Shown: positions 33,086-43,065, counted from the stretch's first letter. The stretch: 64,000 bases of DNA from Neohoeflea coraliihabitans (GCF_019334345.1 NZ_JAHWQX010000003.1:372001-436000), one strand, 5' to 3'. A program made the numbers and translations. Notes: generated by a model not told the origin, from the letters alone.

Positions 33086-34273
33086 TCAGGCGCTGCGCAC
33101 CGCCGCCAAGCCGCGATCGATGTCGGCGAGCAGATCCTCGGCGTCTTCAAGCCCGATCTGCAGGCGGATGACCGGTCCCTCCGCAGGGGCCTTGGCGACG
33201 GTTCGGTCGGCGAGCCAGACATGCACGGCCAGACTCTGGTAGCCGCCCCAGGAGTAACCGAGGCCGAAAAACTGCAGGGCATCGAGAAAGGCGTGGGCCG
33301 CCGGCTTGTGGCGCGCCTGATCGGGGATGTCGAGGACGATCGAGAAGATGCCGCTCGATCCCGAGAAATCGCGTTTCCAGAGCGCGTGGCCGGGAAAGGA
33401 TTCGAGCGCCGGATGGAGAACCCGGGCGACGCCGGCGCGTGTCTCGAGTTCACGGGCAAGCGAGAGCGCGCTGCTGGCGTGGCGCTCGAGACGTACGCCC
33501 ATGGTGCGCAAGCCGCGCAGGGTCGTGTAGGCATCTTCGGAGCTGGTGCACACCCCCAGCGTCACGAAGGCGTCATGCAGCTTCGGCCACCATTGCTCAT
33601 TGGCCGAGACGGTGCCGATGAGAGTGTCGGAATGGCCGGAAGGGTACTTGGTGGCGGCGTGGATCGAAATGTCGACGCCATGCTCCAGCGGCCGGAAATA
33701 CAGCGGTGTCGCCCAGGTGTTGTCCAGCGTGACGACGGCGCCACCGGCATGTGCCGCTTTTGCAATGGCAGGAATGTCCTGCATCTCGAAGGTGTTTGAA
33801 CCGGGCGCCTCGGTGTGCACGAGCCGGGTGTTCGGCTGCATCAAGCTGGCGATATCCGCGCCGATCATCGGGTCGTAATAGGTGATCTCGATGCCAAGGC
33901 GCTTGAGCATCGTGTCGCAGAAGCGGCGGGTCGGACCATAGACCGAATCGACGACGAGCGCATGATCGCCCGCTGACAGGCAGGCAAGAAACGGCAGTGT
34001 CACCGCAACGAGGCCGGACGGAACGACAACGGTGCCGGCCGATCCTTCCAGGGCGTCCATGGCGGACGCCAGGGCGTCGGTGGTTGGCGTGCCACGCGTG
34101 CCGTAGGTGTAGGCCTGATCTCCGCGTTCCATGGTCCCCGCATCGGGAAAAAGCACGGTCGAGGCATGCACGACCGGCGGATTGACGAAGCCGTGAAATG
34201 ATCTCGGTTCATACCCGATCTTGGTCAGCCGCGTGTTGACGCCTGCCTGCGCCAGATAATCTTTCTTGCTCAT
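33086..34273 (-). CDS. metC: Cystathionine beta-lyase / Cys-Met metabolism PLP enzyme
   Basis: This 395-residue PLP enzyme has the family signature DISIHAATKYPSGHSD with the Schiff-base Lys209. Other family marks are YTYGTRGTPTTDAL, VPSGLVAVTL and DNTWATPLYFRPLEHG. It would cleave cystathionine to homocysteine, pyruvate and ammonia. The start is set at MSKKDYLA (34273), preceded by AGGATCAGG; a 29-codon extension upstream is unlikely. The sequence WGGYQSLAV near the C-terminus is typical for MetC rather than MetB or methionine gamma-lyase. It is a single gene divergent from aapJ. Confidence 0.85.
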   Translation of the reverse strand: MSKKDYLAQAGVNTRLTKIGYEPRSFHGFVNPPVVHASTVLFPDAGTMERGDQAYTYGTRGTPTTDALASAMDALEGSAGTVVVPSGLVAVTLPFLACLSAGDHALVVDSVYGPTRRFCDTMLKRLGIEITYYDPMIGADIASLMQPNTRLVHTEAPGSNTFEMQDIPAIAKAAHAGGAVVTLDNTWATPLYFRPLEHGVDISIHAATKYPSGHSDTLIGTVSANEQWWPKLHDAFVTLGVCTSSEDAYTTLRGLRTMGVRLERHASSALSLARELETRAGVARVLHPALESFPGHALWKRDFSGSSGIFSIVLDIPDQARHKPAAHAFLDALQFFGLGYSWGGYQSLAVHVWLADRTVAKAPAEGPVIRLQIGLEDAEDLLADIDRGLAAVRSA

Positions 34274-34602
34274 CCTGATCCTGTCCGATTCGCCGCTTTT
34301 TTCTGCGTGGTGGCGCATGAAAACCTGCTCACGCTTAACGCGGCTGTGCGGCGGAAACAACCATGAAGAGCAGGGGTATCAACGGACTTTCGACGATGGC
34401 GTCAGACCGTCTTCGCGCTGCGTCCATATGTGAATGATCATCAGCTGTTAGTTGAATTCGGAGCGTTTTCGCGGAGGAACACTTGACGCATAGGTCAATT
34501 CGGAATGGTATGGGCCCCGGGCGCCACGGGAGGGCAGTGGATCAACGCTGTCGCCCGTCTGTGGGCGCCTGTAAAAGGGCAACAGAAAAAAGGTTGTATC
34601 AT
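34274..34602. promoter_or_regulatory. Divergent metC-aapJ intergenic region with candidate aapJ promoter
   Basis: This 329-nt stretch has no gene. A plausible aapJ promoter is TTGACG (34483-34488), a 17-nt spacer and TGGTAT (34506-34511). The -35 is part of a short inverted repeat TTGAC-GCATAG-GTCAA (34483-34498). The long leader of about 85 nt before the aapJ ATG contains no obvious riboswitch. The remainder, 34274-34480, shows nothing definite. Confidence 0.4.
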
Positions 34603-35625
34603 ATGAAGTATTCGATCCTGTCGGCTGTCGCCGGCGTAGCCGTCGCCGCCGGTTTGAGCGCGACGGCTGCTTCTGCCGCGACACTCGATGACGTGAAGGG
34701 CAAAGGCTTCCTGCAGTGTGGCGTGTCGACCGGCCTGGCCGGCTTCTCCGCACCGGATGATGCCGGGGACTGGAACGGCATCGACGTCGATCTCTGCCGC
34801 GCGGTCGCTGCTGCGGTGTTCAACGATGCGGACGCGGTGAAGTTCTCGCCGTTGTCAGCGAAGGAACGCTTCACGGCGCTGCAGTCGGGCGAAATCGACC
34901 TTCTGTCGCGGAACACCACATGGACGATGTCGCGCGACACCGAACTCGGCCTGAACTTTGCTGGCGTCAACTATTATGACGGCCAGGGCTTCATGGTGCG
35001 CAAGTCGCTCGGCGTCAATTCGGCGCTGCAGCTGTCCGGCGCTTCGGTCTGCGTGCAGACCGGGACGACCACGGAGCTGAACCTGACGGACTACTTCAAG
35101 GCCAACAACATGACCTACAACCCGGTCGTGTTCGAAAAGCTTGAAGAAGTGAACGCAGCCTATGATTCCAACCGCTGCGACGTGTACACGACCGACCAGT
35201 CCGGCCTGTACGCGATCCGTCTCGGCCTTGGTTCGCCGGACGAGCACATCGTTCTTCCGGAAGTGATCTCCAAGGAGCCGCTCGGCCCGGTCGTCCGTCA
35301 GGGCGACGACCAGTGGTTCAACATCGTCAAGTGGGTGCATTTCGCGATGATCAATGCCGAGGAAATGGGCATCACGTCGGAGAATGTCGACGAGATGCGC
35401 GAATCCACGGATCCGAACGTCATGCGTTTGCTCGGCAAGGAAGGCAAGTTCGGCGAGGACATCGGTCTGACCAACGACTGGGCCTACCAGGTGATCAAGC
35501 ATGTCGGCAACTACGGTGAGGTCTTCGAGGCCAATGTCGGTGAAACGACACCGCTCGGCATTGCCCGTGGCCTGAACGCACTGTGGTCGAAGGGCGGCCT
35601 GCAATACGCTCCGCCGGTACGCTAA
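34603..35625 (+). CDS. aapJ: General L-amino acid ABC transporter substrate-binding protein
   Basis: This 340-residue periplasmic protein has a signal peptide (VAGVAVAAGLSATAASA, cleavage after about residue 26) and the AapJ family pattern: LDDVKGKGFLQCGVSTGLAGF, LCRAVAAAVFNDADAVKF and SGEIDLLSRNTTWTMSRD. It captures a broad range of L-amino acids. The start is MKYSILSA (34603); a longer in-frame ORF is rejected because it lacks the signal peptide at its N-terminus. It is followed by a strong hairpin before aapQ, which would keep aapJ in excess over the membrane components. Confidence 0.96.
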   Translation: MKYSILSAVAGVAVAAGLSATAASAATLDDVKGKGFLQCGVSTGLAGFSAPDDAGDWNGIDVDLCRAVAAAVFNDADAVKFSPLSAKERFTALQSGEIDLLSRNTTWTMSRDTELGLNFAGVNYYDGQGFMVRKSLGVNSALQLSGASVCVQTGTTTELNLTDYFKANNMTYNPVVFEKLEEVNAAYDSNRCDVYTTDQSGLYAIRLGLGSPDEHIVLPEVISKEPLGPVVRQGDDQWFNIVKWVHFAMINAEEMGITSENVDEMRESTDPNVMRLLGKEGKFGEDIGLTNDWAYQVIKHVGNYGEVFEANVGETTPLGIARGLNALWSKGGLQYAPPVR

Positions 35626-35636
35626 ACGAACAAGGG

Positions 35637-35664
35637 ACGGCGCGGGGATTTCCCCGCGCCGTTT
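35637..35664 (+). terminator. Strong hairpin between aapJ and aapQ
   Basis: An 11-bp perfect GC-rich stem, ACGGCGCGGGG / CCCCGCGCCGT with an ATTT loop, starts 11 nt after the aapJ stop and is followed by TT. It probably terminates part of the transcription or protects the aapJ mRNA 3' end. Confidence 0.7.
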
Positions 35665-35745
35665 CGACATGAAGAATGACCCGTAGGGGCGGCTTCACGA
35701 TCAATCCGGTGGCAACAACCGGATATCAAAATGGGGACAGTTTTA

Positions 35746-36954
35746 ATGGCTCATACCGATGGCGTCGCAGACGGCGCCGAGGACAGCGAACGCGTATCAC
35801 CTTTTTACGATCCAAAGGTGCGCGGCCTGTTCTTTCAGGTGATCTTGATCCTGATTGTTGGCTATCTTGTCTATGTCGGGATCTCCAATGCCGCCAACAA
35901 TCTGGCGCGCGCCGGTATTGCTTCCGGTTTCGGATTCTTCAATGAGCGCGCCGGCTTCGATATCGGCCAGTCGCTGATCTATTACACCAATGACAGCAGC
36001 TATTTCCGCGCTTTCCTTGTCGGACTGTTCAACACGCTCGTCGTGGCGGCCATGGGCATCTTTCTTGCCACGGTGGTCGGGTTCATCGTCGGGCTGGCGC
36101 GCCTGTCGCGCAATTACCTGGTGCGCAAGCTGGCGACCGTCTATGTCGAAACGCTGCGCAACATCCCGCTGCTGCTGCAGCTCCTGTTCTGGTACAAGGC
36201 CGTTCTCGCGGTGCTGCCGTCACCCCGGCAGACGGGGATCGAACAGGATGTCAGCCTTGTCTGGAGCCTGAACAATCGCGGGCTCTATCTGCCGCGGCTG
36301 GTGCCCGAAGATGGCTCGGCGATCGTCTTCATCTCGGTTCTCGTGGCGCTGGCCCTGTGGTTCGTGATCGGCCGCTGGTCGTACAAGCGGCAGATGGCCA
36401 CCGGGCAACGCTTCCCGGTTCTGTGGACCGGGCTTGGCCTGCTGTTCGGCCTGCCGCTCCTGGCTCTGCTGATCAGCGGTTTTCCGTTCTATCTCGAATA
36501 CGCCAGCCTTCAGGGCTTCAACATGGCCGGCGGCTGGGTTATCCGGCCGGAATTCATGGCCCTGCTGCTCGGCCTGTCGCTGTACACCGCCTCGTTCATC
36601 GCCGAGATCGTGCGTGCCGGTATCCTTGCCGTGCCGAAAGGGCAGACCGAAGCGGCGTTCGCGCTGGGCGTGCGTCCCAACCTGACGAGCCGGCTGGTTA
36701 TCATTCCGCAGGCCATGCGGGTGATCATCCCGCCGCTGACCAGCCAGTATCTCAACCTGACGAAGAACTCGTCGCTGGCGGTGGCCATCGGCTATCCGGA
36801 TCTGGTGGCGGTGTTCGGCGGGACGGTGCTCAACCAGACCGGCCAGGCGGTCGAGGTGATCTCGATCACGATGCTCGTCTATCTGGGGATCTCGCTTCTG
36901 ACCTCGGCCTTCATGAACTGGTTCAATTCCCGCGTCGCATTGGTGGAGCGTTAA
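35746..36954 (+). CDS. aapQ: General L-amino acid ABC transporter permease
   Basis: This permease of about 402 residues starts at MAHTDGVAD (35746) with GGGGACAG upstream; an in-frame ATG 15 nt earlier is the alternative. It is longer than most polar amino acid permeases because of a large periplasmic region between the first membrane helices (around 60-220), as is normal for AapQ. The EAA loop [29 protein letters not shown] lies near 300-330. It forms the channel with AapM. Confidence 0.94.
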   Translation: MAHTDGVADGAEDSERVSPFYDPKVRGLFFQVILILIVGYLVYVGISNAANNLARAGIASGFGFFNERAGFDIGQSLIYYTNDSSYFRAFLVGLFNTLVVAAMGIFLATVVGFIVGLARLSRNYLVRKLATVYVETLRNIPLLLQLLFWYKAVLAVLPSPRQTGIEQDVSLVWSLNNRGLYLPRLVPEDGSAIVFISVLVALALWFVIGRWSYKRQMATGQRFPVLWTGLGLLFGLPLLALLISGFPFYLEYASLQGFNMAGGWVIRPEFMALLLGLSLYTASFIAEIVRAGILAVPKGQTEAAFALGVRPNLTSRLVIIPQAMRVIIPPLTSQYLNLTKNSSLAVAIGYPDLVAVFGGTVLNQTGQAVEVISITMLVYLGISLLTSAFMNWFNSRVALVER

Positions 36955-36955
36955 G

Positions 36956-38095
36956 ATGCCCGGTATCGAAAGCGCAAATCCGTTCTATTACGTGGCCCGG
37001 GAAGAGCTGCCGCAACTTCCGCCGCCAACATCACAGCGCGGGTTCGGCGGCTGGATGCGGACCAATCTGTTCGCCACGCCGCGCGACACCGTGCTGTCGA
37101 TCGTGGTGCTGCTGCTCTTGGTGTGGATGATCCCGCCGATGGTGCAGTGGCTGTTCATCGACGCGGTATGGACCGGGGAGGGCCGCGAGGCCTGTCTCGG
37201 ACCGGATGTCGGAGCCTGCTGGGCGTTCGTCGAGGCGAAGTTCGGCCAGTTCATCTATGGCCGCTATCCTCTCGAGGAGCGCTGGCGCGTCGATCTGACG
37301 GCGGTTCTGCTGATCATCGGTCTGGTGCCGATCGCCATTCCGAGCGTGCCGTACAAGCGCGAGAACGCCATCTATCTGCTGGTGGTATTCCCGATCCTCG
37401 CCTTCATCCTGCTGACCGGCCAGTTCGGCCTTGTCCCGGTCGAGACCTCGCGCTGGGGCGGGCTGCTGGTCACTCTGGTGGTGGCGATCGTCGGCATCGT
37501 CGTGTCCTTCCCCTTCGGCATCCTGCTGGCGCTCGGGCGCCGGTCCAATCTGCCGATCGTCAAGACGCTGTCGGTGGTGTTCATCGAGTTCTGGCGGGGG
37601 GTGCCGCTGATCACCGTCCTGTTCATGTCCTCGGTGATGCTGCCGCTGTTCCTGCCGGAAAACGTGACCTTCGACAAATTGCTGCGGGCGCTGATCGGCG
37701 TGGCGCTGTTTGCTTCGGCCTATATGGCGGAAGTGGTGCGCGGCGGGCTGCAGGCCATCCCCAAGGGGCAATATGAAGCGTCTGACGCCATGGGCATCAC
37801 CTATTGGCAAGGCATGCGTCTGATCATCCTGCCGCAGGCCCTGAAGCTGGTTATCCCGGGCATCGTCAACACGTTCATCGGCTTGTTCAAGGACACCAGC
37901 CTGGTGCTGATCATCGGCATTTTCGACCTGCTCGGCATCGTGCAGCAGAACTTCACCGACCCGAACTGGATCACTCCGGTGACGCCGGCCACGGGTCTGA
38001 TCTTCGCTGCCTTCGTCTACTTCATCTTCTGTTTCTCGATGTCACGCTATTCCGTCTTCATGGAGCGGCGCCTGGACACCGGACACCGAAGCTAA
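36956..38095 (+). CDS. aapM: General L-amino acid ABC transporter permease
   Basis: This 379-residue permease begins 1 nt after aapQ. It has the AapM-type N-terminus ([16 protein letters not shown]), an inserted periplasmic region and the EAA loop [30 protein letters not shown] at about 265-300. About eight membrane helices are visible. It pairs with AapQ and is energised by AapP. Confidence 0.94.
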   Translation: MPGIESANPFYYVAREELPQLPPPTSQRGFGGWMRTNLFATPRDTVLSIVVLLLLVWMIPPMVQWLFIDAVWTGEGREACLGPDVGACWAFVEAKFGQFIYGRYPLEERWRVDLTAVLLIIGLVPIAIPSVPYKRENAIYLLVVFPILAFILLTGQFGLVPVETSRWGGLLVTLVVAIVGIVVSFPFGILLALGRRSNLPIVKTLSVVFIEFWRGVPLITVLFMSSVMLPLFLPENVTFDKLLRALIGVALFASAYMAEVVRGGLQAIPKGQYEASDAMGITYWQGMRLIILPQALKLVIPGIVNTFIGLFKDTSLVLIIGIFDLLGIVQQNFTDPNWITPVTPATGLIFAAFVYFIFCFSMSRYSVFMERRLDTGHRS

Positions 38096-38113
38096 TCAAA
38101 AAGGGAACAGCAA

Positions 38114-38908
38114 ATGGCTGACCAGAGCACCGCCACGGCGCCCGTCAAAACCTCGAACATGCAGGTTTCCGACACCGAAGTTGCCGTTGAAATCATCAAC
38201 ATGAACAAGTGGTACGGCGAGTTCCACGTGCTGCGCGACATCAATCTCAAGGTGATGCGCGGCGAACGGATCGTCATTGCCGGGCCGTCCGGGTCGGGCA
38301 AATCGACGATGATCCGCTGCATCAACCGGCTGGAAGAGCACCAGAAGGGCAAGATCATCGTCGATGGCATCGAACTGACCAACGACATCAAGAAGATCGA
38401 CGAGGTGCGCCGCGAAGTCGGCATGGTGTTCCAGCACTTCAACCTGTTCCCGCATCTGACCATTCTCGAGAACTGCACGCTGGCGCCGATCTGGGTGCGC
38501 AAGATGCCGAAGAAGAAAGCCGAGGAAGTGGCGATGCACTATCTCGAGCGGGTCAAGATTCCCGAGCAGGCGCACAAATATCCCGGCCAGTTGTCCGGCG
38601 GACAGCAGCAGCGCGTGGCGATCGCGCGCTCGCTGTGCATGAGCCCGCGCATCATGCTGTTCGATGAGCCGACCTCGGCGCTGGACCCGGAGATGATCAA
38701 GGAAGTGCTCGACACGATGGTCGGCCTGGCGGAAGAAGGCATGACCATGCTGTGCGTGACGCACGAGATGGGATTTGCGCGGCAGGTCGCCAACCGGGTG
38801 ATCTTCATGGACCAGGGACAGATCGTCGAGCAGAACGCACCCGACGAGTTCTTCGACAACCCGCAGCATGAGCGGACCAAGCTGTTCCTCAGCCAGATCC
38901 TGCACTAG
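38114..38908 (+). CDS. aapP: General L-amino acid ABC transporter ATP-binding protein
   Basis: This 264-residue ATPase has Walker [15 protein letters not shown]-loop [15 protein letters not shown], signature [15 protein letters not shown], Walker [16 protein letters not shown] and the switch [16 protein letters not shown]. It is nearly standard for AapP/GlnQ-type proteins, with a 25-residue N-terminal extension. It closes the aapJQMP operon and converges with the FAD monooxygenase gene 39 nt away. Confidence 0.96.
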   Translation: MADQSTATAPVKTSNMQVSDTEVAVEIINMNKWYGEFHVLRDINLKVMRGERIVIAGPSGSGKSTMIRCINRLEEHQKGKIIVDGIELTNDIKKIDEVRREVGMVFQHFNLFPHLTILENCTLAPIWVRKMPKKKAEEVAMHYLERVKIPEQAHKYPGQLSGGQQQRVAIARSLCMSPRIMLFDEPTSALDPEMIKEVLDTMVGLAEEGMTMLCVTHEMGFARQVANRVIFMDQGQIVEQNAPDEFFDNPQHERTKLFLSQILH

Positions 38909-38947
38909 GGCAAAAACCGGCGGCGGTCGCCCCCGAGCGGCCGTCCT

Positions 38948-40099
38948 TCATAGCTCCGTGCCGCGCCAGCCATACAGCCAATCGAGATCGGCGGCGAGCT
39001 TTTGCGGGCTGCGCCGCGAAAGCACCAGATCGCGTCCGAGGCGAAATGGCCCGCTTGCGTGGTAGGCAAAGCGGTTGAGGGCGGCGCGGCGGCGCACACG
39101 GGCGATGCGGGCGCGCCGAGCGCTTTGCCAGTGCTGCAAGGCCTGCCGGTGGCTTTGCGCAGATGCATCCGGTCCTTGAATGGCGAGGGCAGCGGCCAGT
39201 TCCCAGGCATCTTCGATGGCCATGGCGGCGCCCTGGGCGGCAAACGGCGTCATGGCATGCGCCGCATCGCCGATCAGCAGTCTTGCAGCTCCATCGTGAT
39301 AGGCGCCATCGGTCACTTGATGGAGGGGCCAGCAGGTGATCTCGTCCGTGGCTTCGAGAAGACGCCGCACGTCGGGATGCCAGCGGCGAAAAGCTTGCTG
39401 AAGCCCGTCGTGACCGGCATTGCCGGCCCAGTTTCGTTCAGCCATCGTCCCGGTGGTGATGGCAACCAGGTTGATCAATTCGCCTTGGCGGACGGGATAG
39501 GCGACGAGATGGTTGTCAGGCCCGAGAAACGCGCTGACACTGGCCGGATCGACGGCGGCGGGCAGGGCGGTCGCCGGCAGCGTCAGACGCCAGGCCGTGT
39601 GCCTGGTCTGAACGAGGCGGCCGGCACCGGGAATTGATCTGCGGTTGTCCGACCAGACGCCATCGGCGAAAACCGTGACGGCCGCTGTGCGGTCCTGTGG
39701 TGAGACGGGGCGGCCAAATTGCAGATCGCAGGCCGGATCGGCCTCGACCGCGTCGAACAGGATGGTTTGCAGATCGGCGCGATGCAGAACGCCGTAGGGC
39801 GCCCCCCAGCGCTGTTCGGCAAAGATGCCGGCCGGCAGCATCGCGCGCGTGGCGAGAGAGCGGCCGTCGGCGAGGGTGATCCGCGCTGGCCGGTGCATCA
39901 CCTTGGCAAGGGCAGGGCCGAGGCCAAGGGCCTCGAGCACATGGCTGGCATTGGGAGAAAGTTGCAGGCCGGCGCCGACTTCGGCGAGCCGGTCGGCGCG
40001 TTCGGCAATGCACACCTTGAAGCCGCGGCGGCTCAGTGCCAGGGCGGCTGTCAGGCCGGCGATCCCGGCCCCGGCGATGTGGAGAGGAGGAGGCGCCAT
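38948..40099 (-). CDS. FAD-dependent monooxygenase, salicylate hydroxylase-like
   Basis: This 383-residue class A flavin monooxygenase has GAGIAGLTAALALSRRG (10-26) for the ADP moiety of FAD, the GxGLQLSPNA segment (42-51) and the second FAD motif LLIGDAAHAMTPFAAQGAAMAIEDAW (about 288-313). It hydroxylates an aromatic or related ring using NAD(P)H without a separate reductase. It lies 15 nt downstream of the NDUFS6-like gene. No ring-cleavage gene is adjacent, so the substrate cannot be inferred. Confidence 0.87.
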   Translation of the reverse strand: MAPPPLHIAGAGIAGLTAALALSRRGFKVCIAERADRLAEVGAGLQLSPNASHVLEALGLGPALAKVMHRPARITLADGRSLATRAMLPAGIFAEQRWGAPYGVLHRADLQTILFDAVEADPACDLQFGRPVSPQDRTAAVTVFADGVWSDNRRSIPGAGRLVQTRHTAWRLTLPATALPAAVDPASVSAFLGPDNHLVAYPVRQGELINLVAITTGTMAERNWAGNAGHDGLQQAFRRWHPDVRRLLEATDEITCWPLHQVTDGAYHDGAARLLIGDAAHAMTPFAAQGAAMAIEDAWELAAALAIQGPDASAQSHRQALQHWQSARRARIARVRRRAALNRFAYHASGPFRLGRDLVLSRRSPQKLAADLDWLYGWRGTEL

Positions 40100-40114
40100 G
40101 GCGCCGGCCAGCGG

Positions 40115-40363
40115 TCAGGCAACCAGCTGGCGGAAACTGCAGCCGGCGGGAATCGTGGTCACGGCATCAAGCGTGTCGTTGAACCGATAGAGTGTCGAGC
40201 AATAGGGGCAGACCTTCTCGGCGTCCGATCCCATGTCGAGAAAGACGTGCGGATGGTCAAAGGGCGGATTGGCGCCAACGCACATGAATTCCTTGACGCC
40301 GATCTCGATCGACGCATGTCCGTCTTCATTCTGGAAATGGGGGATCCGGTCGCCGGCCATCAT
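40115..40363 (-). CDS. Zinc-finger protein, NDUFS6 (zf-CHCC) homologue
   Basis: This 82-residue protein has the CHCC zinc site of the mitochondrial complex I 13-kDa subunit: Cys28 in FMCVGANPPFDHPH, His37, and Cys52 and Cys55 in KVCPYCSTLYRF. The start is MMAGDRIPH (40363); the longer upstream frame is not convincing. In alphaproteobacteria this protein binds complex I together with the NDUFS4-like subunit, which is encoded 9 kb away. Confidence 0.88.
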   Translation of the reverse strand: MMAGDRIPHFQNEDGHASIEIGVKEFMCVGANPPFDHPHVFLDMGSDAEKVCPYCSTLYRFNDTLDAVTTIPAGCSFRQLVA

Positions 40364-40547
40364 CGTCTCCGTCGCAGCGTTTTCCTGGCATGATTTTCGC
40401 GGCGACCATATACGCGGTTCCGGCAAATGTGTAGGGCGAAATTCAGCTGCGGAATCTGGTTTGAAATGCCCGGCGCGGGTTGCGCTATCCGTATCCCGGC
40501 TTTGCAAGAGATGCATTTTCGGCTAGGCGGAAGAAAAAGGATGCATC

Positions 40548-41339
40548 ATGAACCTGACACCCTACGCGCCGAAGGTGGCGCACAATGGCGCCCTTAGCAT
40601 CACCTGGTACGAGGGCGGCTCTCCGGACGGCTTTCCGGTGCTGCTGATCCACGGTTTCGCCTCGACCGCACATGTGAATTGGGTGCATCCCGGCTGGTTC
40701 AAGGCGCTCGGGGACGGCGGCTATCGCGTCATCGCGCTCGACAATCGCGGTCATGGACACTCTGACAAGCCGCATGATCCGGCCGCCTATACGCCGGAAA
40801 TCATGGCGGGGGATGCGGCGGCGGTTCTCGATGCGGCAGGGGTCGAGCGGGCGCATGTGTTCGGCTATTCGATGGGCGCGCGGATCAGCTGCTTCCTGGC
40901 GCTCGATCACGCTTCGCGCGTCGCGCGGGTGGTGTTTGGCGGCCTTGGCAGCGGCCTGGTTGACGGGGTCGGCGACTGGGACGCGATTGCCGCGGCGCTG
41001 CTGGCGCCATCGCTGGACGATGTGGAGGATGAGCGCGGCCGCATGTTCCGGGCCTTTGCCGAGCAGACCGGCAGCGACCGCAAGGCGCTTGCCGCGTGCA
41101 TCCGCACTTCGCGCAAGGAGGTCACGGCGGCACAGCTGGAGCAGCTGCAGGCCCCGGCGCTGGTCGGCGTCGGCAGCAAGGACGAAATTGCCGGTTCTGC
41201 CAGCGCACTGGCCGACATGCTGCCGAATGGCCGCGCTTTCGAGATCGCCGGTCGTGATCACATGCTGGCGGTCGGCGACAAGTCGTTCAAGGCGGCGGTT
41301 CTCGACTTTCTCGGCGAGCATGGCGAGGCAAAGGCGTGA
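40548..41339 (+). CDS. Alpha/beta-fold hydrolase
   Basis: This 263-residue hydrolase has the oxyanion-hole HGFAST segment, the DNRGHGHSDKP motif at 65-75, the nucleophile Ser108 in GYSMGA and the catalytic His in GRDHMLAVGD near the C-terminus. It is of general esterase/lactonase type. Two ATGCAT motifs 30 bp apart lie just upstream, the second overlapping the ribosome-site region. It overlaps the next hydrolase gene by 4 nt, so the two form a small operon. Confidence 0.85.
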   Translation: MNLTPYAPKVAHNGALSITWYEGGSPDGFPVLLIHGFASTAHVNWVHPGWFKALGDGGYRVIALDNRGHGHSDKPHDPAAYTPEIMAGDAAAVLDAAGVERAHVFGYSMGARISCFLALDHASRVARVVFGGLGSGLVDGVGDWDAIAAALLAPSLDDVEDERGRMFRAFAEQTGSDRKALAACIRTSRKEVTAAQLEQLQAPALVGVGSKDEIAGSASALADMLPNGRAFEIAGRDHMLAVGDKSFKAAVLDFLGEHGEAKA

Positions 41340-42229
41340 GCGAACCGATTAGCGAGACGCTCAGTTTCCGCGGCGCGGAAGACAATGCGCTGATTGCCGA
41401 CGAGATCAGACCGAGCGAGGAGCCGGTACACGGGGCGCCGGTATTGTTGCTGCATGGCGGCGGTCAGACCCGGTATGCCTGGGGCGGCGCGGCGGGACGT
41501 CTCGCTGCGAATGGGCATCGGGCGTTTACCGTCGATCAGCGGGGCCACGGCGAAAGTGCCTGGGTGCCGAGCGGCGCTTATGCGTTCGATGATTTCGCCC
41601 TGGACGCGATCGCCTTGGCGCAACAGATTACGGCCCGTTGCGGCCGCCCGCCGGTGCTGGTCGGCGCGTCGCTTGGCGGCATCGCCGGCCTGCTCGCCGT
41701 GCGGCATGCCGGCAATGCGGTGCTGGCAGGTCTGGTGCTGGTGGACATCACGCCGCATATGGACCCGGACGGCATTGGCCGCGTGCAGGGGTTCATGGCG
41801 GAGCGGCTGGAAGAGGGGTTTGCGACGCTGGAGGAGGCGGCCGACGCCATTGCGGCCTATCTGCCGAACCGCAAGCGGCCGCGTTCCCTGGCGGGGCTTG
41901 CCAAGAACCTGCGGCGGGATCCGGACGGGCGCTATCGCTGGCACTGGGACCCGTCCTTCCTGAAGGGGCCGCGCCCGATTTCCACCGGAGATGCGGCGAT
42001 CCAGGAGGATCTCGTGCAAGCGGCACAGCAGCTGGACATGCCGGTGCTCCTGGTGCGTGGCCAGCAGTCGGAACTCGTTTCCGAGGCGGCGGTGGACGCT
42101 TTTCGCGCCCTCGTACCATCGATGCGCTATGTCGACGTGTCGGGCGCCGGGCACATGGTGGCCGGCGATCGCAACGACGTCTTCACGGATGCGATTGCCG
42201 GTTTTCTCGACAGTCTTGCGGCGGCGTAA
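41336..42229 (+). CDS. Alpha/beta-fold hydrolase
   Basis: This 297-residue hydrolase starts with GTG inside the GTGA overlap with the preceding gene. It has LLLHGGGQTRYAWGG, DQRGHGESAW (67-76), the nucleophile Ser112 in LVGASLGGIAG and the catalytic His in SGAGHMVAGDRNDVF. It resembles peroxidase/hydrolase-type alpha/beta enzymes of rhizobia. The substrate is unknown. It converges with the crotonase gene 32 nt away. Confidence 0.85.
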   Translation: MSEPISETLSFRGAEDNALIADEIRPSEEPVHGAPVLLLHGGGQTRYAWGGAAGRLAANGHRAFTVDQRGHGESAWVPSGAYAFDDFALDAIALAQQITARCGRPPVLVGASLGGIAGLLAVRHAGNAVLAGLVLVDITPHMDPDGIGRVQGFMAERLEEGFATLEEAADAIAAYLPNRKRPRSLAGLAKNLRRDPDGRYRWHWDPSFLKGPRPISTGDAAIQEDLVQAAQQLDMPVLLVRGQQSELVSEAAVDAFRALVPSMRYVDVSGAGHMVAGDRNDVFTDAIAGFLDSLAAA

Positions 42230-42261
42230 AAGCTTGCCGGATAGAAGGTGTCCCCGGTTCT

Positions 42262-43065
42262 TCAGCGGCCGGTGAAGACGGGGCGGCGCCGGTCGCGAAA
42301 GGCGGCGCGGCCCTCGGCATAATCGGCGCTTTCAAAGGTGGTGTCCCCGAGCTCTCGCGCGGCGTGCATGCGCTCCTGATCGCCGCTCAGGGCGGCGGCC
42401 ACCGTGGCGCGGGCGGCAGCGATCGACAGCGGCGCGGCGCTGGCGATGCGCTGGGCGAGGTGCACTGTTTCCGCCTCAAGGGCGTCGGGCGTGGTCCGCG
42501 TCAGCAGAAAGCCGGCGGCAAGGGCGGTTTCTGCGTCCATCTCGTCGCCGGTCAGGAGCAGATGCCGGGCGCGCTGTGCGCCCAGTGCAGTCACCATATC
42601 GACCACAGCGTCGGCGGGGTAGGCGAGGCCGAGGCGGGCGGCTGGAACGGCAAAGCGGCAGGATGTGTCTCCGATGCGCAGATCACAGGCGGCGGCGAGG
42701 CCGAAAGCACCGCCGAAGCAGACGCCCCGCAGACTGGCGATCACCGGAACCGATGCTGTCCGGAGGGCTGCGAAGGCCTCGGAGTTGGCCCGTTCGTAAG
42801 CGCGGGCGGTTGTGGCATCCCGGCGCACGGTATCGAACTCGGTGATATCCGCGCCGGCGGAAAAATCGCTTCCGCCGGCGCCGGAGAGGACAATGATCCG
42901 CGCCTGCATGTCGCCGCTCAGCAGGGCGAGCGCTGCCGGAATCGCCTGCCACATTGCCTGATTGACGGCATTCTTGCGGTGCGGCCGGTCAAGGCGCAGG
43001 CGGCCGATGCCCTCCTCAACCGCCAGATCGAGGCCGCCCTCGGCCAATTTTTCTGAAGCATGCAT
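42262..43065 (-). CDS. Crotonase-superfamily protein (enoyl-CoA hydratase/isomerase-like)
   Basis: This 267-residue crotonase has LDRPHRKNAVNQAMW, the oxyanion-hole SDFSAGADITEF and the GGAFGLAAACDLRIG segment. The two catalytic glutamates of hydratases align with Gly and Ala (CRFAVPAARLG), so hydratase activity is doubtful. This FAVPAARLGL subfamily is common in alphaproteobacteria and is usually annotated enoyl-CoA hydratase without proof. It is divergent from cysE. Confidence 0.82.
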   Translation of the reverse strand: MHASEKLAEGGLDLAVEEGIGRLRLDRPHRKNAVNQAMWQAIPAALALLSGDMQARIIVLSGAGGSDFSAGADITEFDTVRRDATTARAYERANSEAFAALRTASVPVIASLRGVCFGGAFGLAAACDLRIGDTSCRFAVPAARLGLAYPADAVVDMVTALGAQRARHLLLTGDEMDAETALAAGFLLTRTTPDALEAETVHLAQRIASAAPLSIAAARATVAAALSGDQERMHAARELGDTTFESADYAEGRAAFRDRRRPVFTGR

